The translations under genes and the position numbers were made by a program. DNA of 40,146 bases, from assembly GCA_900539625.1 (NCBI GenBank), contig UQCW01000022.1:1-40146 (forward strand). Direction: 5' to 3'. Shown here one piece after another: positions 33,952 through 40,146 of this stretch; position 1 is the stretch's first letter; the number at the start of each line of letters is the position of its first letter. Source of the DNA: an uncultured Prevotella sp. (GTDB taxonomy: Bacteria > Bacteroidota > Bacteroidia > Bacteroidales > Bacteroidaceae). A model generated the notes under the pieces. That model made no database searches. It saw only the letters and a list, made by a program, of their open reading frames with translations, and was not told the DNA's origin.

Positions 33952-34434
33952 TCATTCCAAACGCCTCAGGGAAAGCCCCACGTCGTGGATGCCAGGGAGC
34001 GGCGAGAGCCGCATATTGTGTTTGAGAATGAAATATCCCTTCGTGCCCGGTTCAAGGGAAAGCGTGTCGACGGGAAAGTCGTAAGCATAGAGCGACACAC
34101 CGTTTCCCGCCATGTCGCTGCGCCCCGTGGTAAGCGTGTAGCGGAGAGGCATGGTGAGCGTGTCGCCGGGCAGGCAGCGCGTGAGCAGCAGAGCAATATC
34201 GGAGAAGGGATAGCGCTCGGATGCTGTGAAACGCAGGGAGAGCGTGAGGAGATAGTCGCCGCCTTCTGTCACACTATCGAGGGGAAAGGCTACGGTGTCG
34301 CCGGCCTCCCATCCGTCTAAGGGCAAGTCGTGATAACCCGCCAGGGCCGTTTGCCTGTCGCAAGCGACAAAAAGCATGGAGAAGAGCGCCACGGTCAGGG
34401 GCAAAACGATAAGAGCACACAGATTCGTTCGCAT
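33952..34434 (-). CDS. gldH: Gliding-motility-type lipoprotein GldH
   Basis: A 160-residue lipoprotein: hydrophobic signal with lipobox-like FVAC (Cys25). The mature protein has the GldH pattern: WxxxDTVxFxLD, YLLTLSLRFTASERYPFSDIAL, LPLRYTL-like strand and the C-terminal GxHDVGLSL. GldH is needed for gliding in Flavobacterium and is conserved in many non-gliding Bacteroidota; its exact role is unknown. Neighbours ricT (9 bases) and hflX match the usual order. Together with porX and porT it puts three T9SS/gliding-linked genes in this window. Confidence 0.87.
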   Translation of the reverse strand: MRTNLCALIVLPLTVALFSMLFVACDRQTALAGYHDLPLDGWEAGDTVAFPLDSVTEGGDYLLTLSLRFTASERYPFSDIALLLTRCLPGDTLTMPLRYTLTTGRSDMAGNGVSLYAYDFPVDTLSLEPGTKGYFILKHNMRLSPLPGIHDVGLSLRRLE

Positions 34435-34443
34435 GGATGGGTA

Positions 34444-35793
34444 TTATTGTTTGTCGGCATTCTCCTCTGCCTGTCGATTGCCAGGCCGTTGGGCGTTGCG
34501 GTCGGGACGATTTTTGCCGGCGCGGCGGTTGTTGTCGGGACGGTGGGAACCGTCTGGAGCCTGTTGGCGGTCGGGGCGCTGTCGGTCGCGTCGCTGGTTT
34601 CTTTCAGAGCGCTGGCGGTCGCGGCGCTGTTCGCCCCTCTCACCCTGCTGCGCGGTTGCCGCCTCGGAATTTTGCGAGGCAGCATCTCCGCCCTGCTTGC
34701 GTGAGCGGTTTCCACCCTTTCCGTTGCGGCGTTTCACCTTGTCGAAACGCGTCAGGTCGTCTTGCTCGGCAAGGTCAACAGGCTTCAGCGGTTCTACATG
34801 CTCGCCTTCATCGAGCTTCAGCGGTTTTTCGCCTGCGCGGTTGAGGCGTATCACTTCGTGGGCACGCTCTGCCGAGATGGTGACAGCATTGGCCATGAGG
34901 CGCTTGTCGGTGCTGTAAGTGACCAGTCCAGCCAGGATGTCGGCCTTGAAATAGAAGTAGGTGCTGTCGGCCGTTTCGAGCGTCACGTCATGTGGCGGCA
35001 ATTTGCGCGAAGCTTCGACATAGGTGTCGGCCTCGTAATTGAGGCAGCATTTGAGTTTGGCACACTGTCCCGCCAGTTTCTGCGGATTGGGCGAAATGTC
35101 TTGGAAACGGGCCGCCGCCGTTGAGACGCTGTTGAAATTCTTCATCCACGTGGCGCAGCAGAGTTCTCGTCCGCAAGGGCCGATGCCGCCAATGCGCCCG
35201 GCTTCCTGGCGTGCGCCGATCTGGCGCATTTCGATGCGCACATGGAAGGCGTCGGCCAGCACCTTGATGAGTTTGCGGAAGTCGACACGTGCGTCGGCGA
35301 TGTAATAGAAGATGGCCTTGTTGCCGTCGCCCTGATATTCCACATCTCCGATTTTCATATTGAGCTCCAGTTCTTTGGCAATCTGTCGCGCCCGAATCAT
35401 GGTGTCTTCTTCCAAGGCTTTCGACTCCTCATATTTGTCGAGGTCCACTTGCCGCGCCTTGCGATAGATGCGCTTGATTTCCGTTCCGGCCTTTAGGTTG
35501 GCCTTCTTCATCTGCAGCGGCACCAACTGGCCCGTGAGCGTCACGACGCCGATGTCGTGTCCTGGCGAGGCCTCCACCGCCACCATGTCGCCTTTTTCGA
35601 GCGGCAGATGGTTGTCGTTGCGGAAATATCCCTTGCGTGTGTTTTTAAATTGCACCTCAACGAGGTCGGTGAGCCGGTCATTGCCGGGAACATCGGCCAA
35701 ATAGTCATAGGTGTTCAGCTGTTTATTTTGCCGGCCGCATCCTTTGGCGCAAAAGCCCCGCAGGCAGCCGTCTAATTTGAAATTGTAATCCAT
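34444..35793 (-). CDS. ricT: RicT/YaaT-like PSP1-domain Fe-S protein
   Basis: A 449-residue protein. Conserved Cys near the start (CLRGFCAKGCG), the PSP1 domain (about 30-200; KGDMVAVEASPGHDIGVVTL, YYIADARVDFRKLIKVLADA), then the Cys pairs CGRELCC and CAKLKCC (C-x4-CC twice) that in the Bacillus Ric complex bind an Fe-S cluster. Residues 330-449 form an Arg/Asn/Gln/Asp-rich low-complexity tail (RRDRQRSERNQRRDRQRPDR), a Bacteroidota feature that may bind RNA. The frame extends upstream to a GTG at 35838, but the ATG at 35793 (MDYNFKLDGC) matches the conserved start. In Bacillus RicT helps RNase Y-dependent RNA maturation; the Bacteroidota role is not settled. Between holB (84 bases) and gldH (9 bases). 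Confidence 0.9.
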   Translation of the reverse strand: MDYNFKLDGCLRGFCAKGCGRQNKQLNTYDYLADVPGNDRLTDLVEVQFKNTRKGYFRNDNHLPLEKGDMVAVEASPGHDIGVVTLTGQLVPLQMKKANLKAGTEIKRIYRKARQVDLDKYEESKALEEDTMIRARQIAKELELNMKIGDVEYQGDGNKAIFYYIADARVDFRKLIKVLADAFHVRIEMRQIGARQEAGRIGGIGPCGRELCCATWMKNFNSVSTAAARFQDISPNPQKLAGQCAKLKCCLNYEADTYVEASRKLPPHDVTLETADSTYFYFKADILAGLVTYSTDKRLMANAVTISAERAHEVIRLNRAGEKPLKLDEGEHVEPLKPVDLAEQDDLTRFDKVKRRNGKGGNRSRKQGGDAASQNSEAATAQQGERGEQRRDRQRSERNQRRDRQRPDRQQAPDGSHRPDNNRRAGKNRPDRNAQRPGNRQAEENADKQ

Positions 35794-35877
35794 ATTTGTA
35801 TTGTAGGGGTTCTGAGAAGTAGGTAAGCGCACGCCCACCGTACATTAGGCAAGTGTCGCCCGCCAGGCAACGGCGCG

Positions 35878-37002
35878 TCATTGGATGAGCAGCACAATCA
35901 TTTTCAAAGCGAAGTCGAAAAAAACCATGCGCGGATTGACGTTCTGCCCGATGTCGCGGCGTGCCGCCGAGAGTTCGTCCATGATGCCGATGACGTTGCG
36001 CTCATTGATGAAGCGGGCGAAACGCACGGCAAAATCGGCTTCCTGCCGACTCATATAATTGAGTTCTGGCTGCTGGAAATTGCAGATGAAATTTTCGCGA
36101 ACGAGGCGCTGGCAATAGTCGAGAAACTGCTTCTGGCGCTCGCGTCCCCATTCCGAAACACGGTTGGCCCACTCATACATATCCTTGATTTTACGCATAT
36201 AACTGAGGCGCATGAGGAGCACGAACATGTCGAAAAACAAAGCGCGGTCTTCGTCAATCTGCAACTGCCTGCAAGCCGCCACATAACTGCCGCCGCTGAG
36301 ATGCGCCACGAGTTTGGCATCGTCTTCCTGCAAGGCGTTGCGGCTCATGAGCGCCTGCGTGAGTTCCTGTTCGCTGAGCGGACGAAATTCAACGCGCTGC
36401 GTTCGGCTCAAGATGGTGGGAAGCAGGCGCTCCGGTTCGTCGGAGACAAGAAGGAAGGCGGTTTCTGCAGGCGGTTCTTCAAGAATCTTTAGGAGTTTGT
36501 TGGCCGTCGGCTCGTTCATCAGCTCTGGCAGCCACACGAGCATCACCTTATACCCGCCCTGGCTCGATTTGAGGCTCAGCTTCTCCAGAATGCTTTCGCT
36601 CTCCTTGACCGAGATGATGGGCTGCTGGTTTTCAACGCCCATGCGCTTATACCATGTCTGACGATTGAAATAGACGTTGTTGGTGAGCTGTTCGCGCCAT
36701 TGCGTCAGATAGGTGTCGCTCACGGCTTCGCTTCCCGACTTCGGTTTGACCACAGGAAAGACGAAATGGAGGTCGGGGTGAACCCAACGCTCCACCATGC
36801 GGCACGCCTGACACTGCCCACAGGCTTCGCCACCAACTGGATGTTGGCAAAGCAGGGCCGAGGCGTAGGCCAGCGCCATGGGCAGTTTGCCGCTTCCTTC
36901 CGGCCCAGTGAACAACTGGGCATGCGGCACACGCTTCTCCAGCAATTGGCGTTGGAGGAAGTCTTTTATGTCGTTTTGTCCGATGACGTCTGAATAGCGC
37001 AT
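35878..37002 (-). CDS. holB: DNA polymerase III subunit delta' (HolB)
   Basis: A 374-residue clamp-loader subunit. AAA+ start FTGPEGSGKLPMALAYA (Walker A-like with L in place of T/S, as delta' need not hydrolyse ATP), followed by the zinc module with Cys in CQHPVGGEACGQCQACR and the segment HPDLHFVFPV. The middle has KLLKILEEPPAETAFLLVSD and RTQRVEFRPLSEQEL, standard for delta'/gamma. The C-terminal part is less conserved. It supports loading of the sliding clamp at the fork. Cotranscribed with metF (51 bases upstream) and ricT. Confidence 0.93.
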   Translation of the reverse strand: MRYSDVIGQNDIKDFLQRQLLEKRVPHAQLFTGPEGSGKLPMALAYASALLCQHPVGGEACGQCQACRMVERWVHPDLHFVFPVVKPKSGSEAVSDTYLTQWREQLTNNVYFNRQTWYKRMGVENQQPIISVKESESILEKLSLKSSQGGYKVMLVWLPELMNEPTANKLLKILEEPPAETAFLLVSDEPERLLPTILSRTQRVEFRPLSEQELTQALMSRNALQEDDAKLVAHLSGGSYVAACRQLQIDEDRALFFDMFVLLMRLSYMRKIKDMYEWANRVSEWGRERQKQFLDYCQRLVRENFICNFQQPELNYMSRQEADFAVRFARFINERNVIGIMDELSAARRDIGQNVNPRMVFFDFALKMIVLLIQ

Positions 37003-37053
37003 GAGCGATAATGGTTTATTGGGTAATGGCGATTACCACTACTTGGTCTGAGG

Positions 37054-38007
37054 TCAATATATTCTCGCCGCGATTTGGGCGATGCTGTCAACCGCCGACA
37101 CGGTGTAGAAATGCAAGCTCGGCACGCCGTGTGCCACGAGTTCTTTACACTGTGCGACGGCCCATTCGATGCCGAGGGCCTTGGCTTCCTCGTCGGTTTT
37201 ACATTTCACGGCTTCGTGGGCCAGCGCTTCGGGGAAGTTGCAATGGAAGGTCTTCGGCACCGTTTGCAGTTGCGAGAGCTTCGCAAAAGGTTTGATGCCC
37301 GGGATGATGGGGATGTTGATGCCGGCGGCGCGTGCCTTGTCAACGAAACGGAAGTAAGCCTCGTTGTCGTAGAAAAGCTGCGTCACGGCATATTCCGCCC
37401 CGAGTTCCACCTTGCGCTTAAACCATTCGAAATCCATTTCCATGTTCAGCGCCTCCTCATGCTTCTCCGGGTAGCAGGCCACACCGTAGGAGAAAGGTTT
37501 TCCCGGCACCTTGATTTCGCTGCCGTCGAGGAAGTGGCCAGCGTTGAAGGAATTAATCTGCTCCTGCAACTCGGTGGTGTGGGAGTAGCCGTTTTCCGTC
37601 GGTTTGAAAAATGCGTCTTCCTTGGCCTTGTCGCCTCGCAAAACGAGGAGATTCTCTATGCCGAGAAACTGGAGGTCGAGCAAAACGTATTCCGTCTCTG
37701 CCCGCGTAAAACCCGAACAAAGGATGTGCGGGACAACGGGGATGTTGTATTCATTCTGGATGGCGGCCGCCACAGCGATGGTGCCAGGACGGCGGCGCAC
37801 CCGCGAGCGCTGCATCAGACCATCGCCGAGGTCTTTGTAAACATACTCCGAGCGGTGGGTCGTGATGTTGATGTATTGCGGATTGAAATTCCTCAGGCGG
37901 TCGATGGTACGTTTCAGTCCGCCGATGCCGTTTCCTTTGAGCGGCGGCAGCACTTCAAACGAGAAGGCTGTGCCGTTATGCTGGGCCAAGAGATCGGTAA
38001 TTTTCAT
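37054..38007 (-). CDS. metF: Methylenetetrahydrofolate reductase (MetF)
   Basis: A 317-residue flavoprotein that reduces 5,10-methylene-THF to 5-methyl-THF for methionine synthesis; a TIM-barrel enzyme. Motifs: FSFEVLPPLKGNG near the start, NITTHRSEYV, PHILCSGFTR, LVLRGDKA, PGKPFSYGVACYPEKH, VTQLFYDNEAYF and IPGIKPFAKLSQL. The open frame extends to 38097, but a consensus promoter at 38068-38098 lies inside that extension, and the ATG at 38007 (MKITDLLAQH) fits MetF length and start. First gene of the operon metF-holB-ricT-gldH-hflX. Confidence 0.95.
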   Translation of the reverse strand: MKITDLLAQHNGTAFSFEVLPPLKGNGIGGLKRTIDRLRNFNPQYINITTHRSEYVYKDLGDGLMQRSRVRRRPGTIAVAAAIQNEYNIPVVPHILCSGFTRAETEYVLLDLQFLGIENLLVLRGDKAKEDAFFKPTENGYSHTTELQEQINSFNAGHFLDGSEIKVPGKPFSYGVACYPEKHEEALNMEMDFEWFKRKVELGAEYAVTQLFYDNEAYFRFVDKARAAGINIPIIPGIKPFAKLSQLQTVPKTFHCNFPEALAHEAVKCKTDEEAKALGIEWAVAQCKELVAHGVPSLHFYTVSAVDSIAQIAARIY

Positions 38008-38067
38008 TTTTTTGCGTTGACGGGTTTCGGTATATGATGTAGGTGTACACCACTGCATTTTAGCATA

Positions 38068-38098
38068 CAAAGTTACGATAGCTACGCTAAATGCCAAA
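38068..38098 (-). promoter_or_regulatory. Consensus promoter of the metF operon
   Basis: On the minus strand: -33 TTTG (complement of CAAA 38095-38098), 19-base spacer (38076-38094), -7 TAACTTTG (complement of 38068-38075). Exact match to the Bacteroidota consensus. The leader to the metF ATG at 38007 is about 55 bases. Confidence 0.82.
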
Positions 38099-38225
38099 AT
38101 TATTCTGGGGAATTGTTTGGAGGAAACGCTCAGAAATCGCTTGTCTGCAAGCGGCAGGCCAAGCCCGCGACGGTGGGCCGCCCGATTTTGTCGGAAAGTT
38201 TCGGCCGCACTTGGGTAAAAATACG

Positions 38226-38233
38226 TAAATTTG
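38226..38233 (+). promoter_or_regulatory. Possible -7 box of aroA
   Basis: TAAATTTG matches TAnnTTTG and lies 42 bases before the aroA ATG. No TTTG sits 19 bases upstream (only TTTCG at a 22-base spacing), so the promoter is tentative. Confidence 0.4.
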
Positions 38234-38275
38234 TAGGGTGTTTCTGATTCTCAGGCACATTAAAAAAACGACCCC

Positions 38276-39526
38276 ATGCCACAAGCTTACCATATCGCAC
38301 TGCCCGAACAATTGCGCGGCACCGTCACGCTGCCTGCCTCGAAGAGCATTTCTGCCCGCGCCCTCATCATCGCGGCTCTGGCTGGCAACGCCCAACTGGA
38401 GAACCTCTCCGACTGCGACGACACGACGGTGTTGCGCCGCGCCCTCGCCGAGCGTTCGCCCGAAATCGACATCCACGCCGCCGGCACGGCCATGCGTTTC
38501 GGAACGGCCTTCTTCGCCGTTACACCTGGCGAGCATATCCTCACCGGCACAGCACGCATGCAACAACGCCCCATCCGCCTGCTCGTCAGTGCTCTGAAAA
38601 CGCTGGGCGCCGACATCAGCTATGTGGGTGCCGAGGGCTTTCCGCCGCTCCGCATCTGCGGACGCCAGTTGGAAGGCGGCAGTGTCTGCATCCCTGCCGA
38701 CGTGAGTTCGCAATACATCTCGGCCCTGCTGCTCGTTGCCCCGACCATGCGCCGCGGACTGACGTTGCACTTGGAAGGCGAGGTGGTTTCAACGCCCTAT
38801 ATCAACATGACACTCAACCTCATGCGCTACTTCGGCGCAAAGGCCGACTGGCGCGACGAACACACCTTGGAAGTTCTGCCCACTGCCTACAATGTGGGAC
38901 AGGCGTTTCACGTGGAGCCCGACTGGAGCGGGGCATCGTATTGGTATGAACTCATGGCGCTATCGCCCGACAAGGAGGCATGCGTTCACCTGCCTGGACT
39001 GCGAGAAGACAGTGTGCAGGGCGACAGCGTCGTCAGGAAATTGTTTGAACCGCTGGGAGTCAAAACGACCTTCACCGAGGAGGGCATCACATTGACGAAG
39101 ATGGCGCCCGAAGGTGAACTCATGACGGATTTTACCATGTGTCCCGACCTCGCGCAAACGCTCGTGACGACGTGTGCCATTCTCAAGCGCCCTTTCCGCT
39201 TCGCCGGACTGCAAAGCCTGAAAATCAAGGAGACCGACCGCATCGTGGCGCTGCAAAACGAACTGGCAAAATTAGGGAGAAGGGTGGAAGCCAACGACCG
39301 CGAGATGTGGTACGACGGCAACGAGGCCACAACGGAAGCGCATCCCGTCATCGCCACCTACGACGACCACCGCATGGCAATGGCCTTCGCGCCGTGTGCC
39401 TTTTCCTGCAAGCATCTTGAGATTAAACACCCAGAGGTCGTTGCCAAATCTTATCCGGCTTTCTGGGACGACCTGAAGGCTATCGGCACACGGATTACGT
39501 GTGCAGAAAATGACCTTATAATTTAA
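38276..39526 (+). CDS. aroA: 3-phosphoshikimate 1-carboxyvinyltransferase (AroA)
   Basis: A 416-residue EPSP synthase, sixth step of the shikimate pathway: shikimate-3-phosphate + phosphoenolpyruvate to EPSP. Motifs: LPASKSISARALI (Lys23 at the active site), GTAMRF (70-75), QQRPIRLL (96-103), VSSQYISALLL, SGASYWYELMAL, LKIKETDRI and the C-terminal YDDHRMAMAFAPCA with catalytic-site His/Arg. The protein is at the short end of the family, as usual in Bacteroidota. The next gene starts 9 bases later. Confidence 0.95.
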   Translation: MPQAYHIALPEQLRGTVTLPASKSISARALIIAALAGNAQLENLSDCDDTTVLRRALAERSPEIDIHAAGTAMRFGTAFFAVTPGEHILTGTARMQQRPIRLLVSALKTLGADISYVGAEGFPPLRICGRQLEGGSVCIPADVSSQYISALLLVAPTMRRGLTLHLEGEVVSTPYINMTLNLMRYFGAKADWRDEHTLEVLPTAYNVGQAFHVEPDWSGASYWYELMALSPDKEACVHLPGLREDSVQGDSVVRKLFEPLGVKTTFTEEGITLTKMAPEGELMTDFTMCPDLAQTLVTTCAILKRPFRFAGLQSLKIKETDRIVALQNELAKLGRRVEANDREMWYDGNEATTEAHPVIATYDDHRMAMAFAPCAFSCKHLEIKHPEVVAKSYPAFWDDLKAIGTRITCAENDLII

Positions 39527-39535
39527 TATCACACT

Positions 39536-39943
39536 ATGGAAATACTCATTTACGCGCTCATCGCGCTTTTCATCATCGCCCTCATCGCTGGCAGCATACG
39601 CCAGTGGTGGTACCACCGCAAAGGCGAGGAAGTGCCCGACATTCAGGAACCGCGTCCAGACGGCTGCTGCGGACAACATGAGGTGTGCGAGAAAGACAGT
39701 TTGCTCGCTGCCGTGAGCCGCGACATCGAATATTATGACGATGAAGAACTTGACGCTTATCGCGGACGCCCCTCCGACGAATACACCAACGAGGAAGTGG
39801 AGCAATTTCAAGAAGTGCTCTACACCATGAAGAGCGACGAGGTGGCCGGATGGGTACGCTCACTGCAATTGCGCGGCATCAATCTTCCCGACGACTTGAA
39901 AGACGAGGTCTTCATGATTGTTGGCGAACGCCGCGAGGGGTAA
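39536..39943 (+). CDS. Small membrane protein with CC...C motif
   Basis: A 135-residue protein with one N-terminal transmembrane helix (about 3-22, ILIYALIALFIIALIAGSI) and a cytoplasmic domain. It has a motif CCGQHEVCEKDSLL (three Cys and one His within 8 residues) that could bind a metal or Fe-S cluster, then an acidic helical region (YYDDEELDAYRGRPSDEYTN). The final part (EVAGWVRSLQLRGINLPDDL) looks like a small helical fold. It follows aroA by 9 bases, so it is cotranscribed. I recall similar proteins next to aroA in other Bacteroidales but no function. Confidence 0.75.
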   Translation: MEILIYALIALFIIALIAGSIRQWWYHRKGEEVPDIQEPRPDGCCGQHEVCEKDSLLAAVSRDIEYYDDEELDAYRGRPSDEYTNEEVEQFQEVLYTMKSDEVAGWVRSLQLRGINLPDDLKDEVFMIVGERREG

Positions 39944-39945
39944 GT

Positions 39946-40146
39946 AAGTAGGGTGTTCAAAATTGAAATATTTAATTGGTGAAGATTATGCGGAAAAAGC
40001 CTTGTCTGCGACCCTACGCGGGCTGAAAGCCCAACAAGTCCCCAGCCCAGGGCAACGCCCTGGGTGCCATGTTCCCAATCCCTACGCCCTGTAAGGGCAA
40101 AAGTAAAAACCAACCCTTCGCCCAAACTTTTTCCCATTAAGGGCGT
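39946..40146. repeat. Right-end repeat cluster
   Basis: Just after the stop at 39943 comes AAGTAGGGTGTTCAAAATTG (AAGTAGGTG-family arm). Then follow the palindromes GGGCT-GAA-AGCCC (40020-40032) and CCCAGGGC-AAC-GCCCTGGG (40046-40064), and a copy of the GTAAGGGCAAAAGTA inverted repeat (from 40087; the second arm near 40133 is cut by the window end). No gene. Confidence 0.75.

Noticed and set aside
34444..35838. The longer ricT start (GTG 35838)
   Set aside because: The extension lies over repeat-like leader sequence, and the conserved Cys-containing start MDYNFKLDGC begins at 35793.
37054..38097. The longer metF start at 38097
   Set aside because: The extra 30 codons contain the promoter (38068-38098) and are not MetF-like; ATG 38007 is preferred.

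Overview
The window is chromosomal DNA from a member of the Bacteroidota, most likely order Bacteroidales and probably Prevotella-like. The evidence is a type IX secretion (T9SS) gene set (porX, porT, gldH), the Bacteroidota gene order metF-holB-ricT-gldH-hflX, a serine-type sulfatase with a T9SS-like tail, and promoters of the Bacteroidota type (-33 TTTG, 19-nt spacer, -7 TAnnTTTG) instead of E. coli -35/-10 boxes. Genus is inference.

Positions 1-8013 are an accessory block, all on the minus strand and visibly more AT-rich than the core genes. It reads from 8013 down to 179: a four-helix membrane protein, a P-loop GTPase-like protein, a small exported protein, a zinc-ribbon/transmembrane protein, a lipoprotein aspartic protease of retropepsin type, a transmembrane MORN-repeat protein and a secreted BACON-domain protein. 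The zinc-ribbon and MORN proteins share a homologous N-terminal domain of about 185 residues joined to different membrane and output modules. This is the best candidate in the window for a little-described system: a membrane-associated GTPase signalling or conflict system, possibly related to GTPase-centred conflict systems.

Positions 9418-14723 hold parC (topoisomerase IV A), two small membrane proteins and cysN. This segment is flanked by two nearly identical mobile-type repeats in inverted orientation, and cysN lacks its usual partner cysD. After a minus-strand sulfatase come porX (T9SS regulator), cysQ and an SLC13 anion permease (sulfate assimilation), then a zinc-ribbon membrane protein with porT (T9SS).

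Positions 24867-31019 carry an ECF sigma factor, a putative anti-sigma protein and a DUF4252-like exported protein, followed by two secreted proteins: a CotH-kinase-like protein and a transglutaminase-like protein. A class III Fic protein (31507-32055, minus) sits among repeats. Positions 32649-38007 are a housekeeping minus-strand operon metF-holB-ricT-gldH-hflX driven by a consensus promoter. aroA and a small Cys-motif membrane protein follow divergently.

Intergenic DNA is rich in repeats: a MITE-like family with AGTAATGGT tips (two copies of about 185 bp, shorter derivatives and a palindromic remnant), an AAGTAGGTG inverted-repeat family, a 22-bp GCGGCCGC-containing tandem repeat at two distant loci, and GC-rich palindrome arrays at 31.1-31.5 kb and at the right end. 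I see no rRNA, tRNA or CRISPR.
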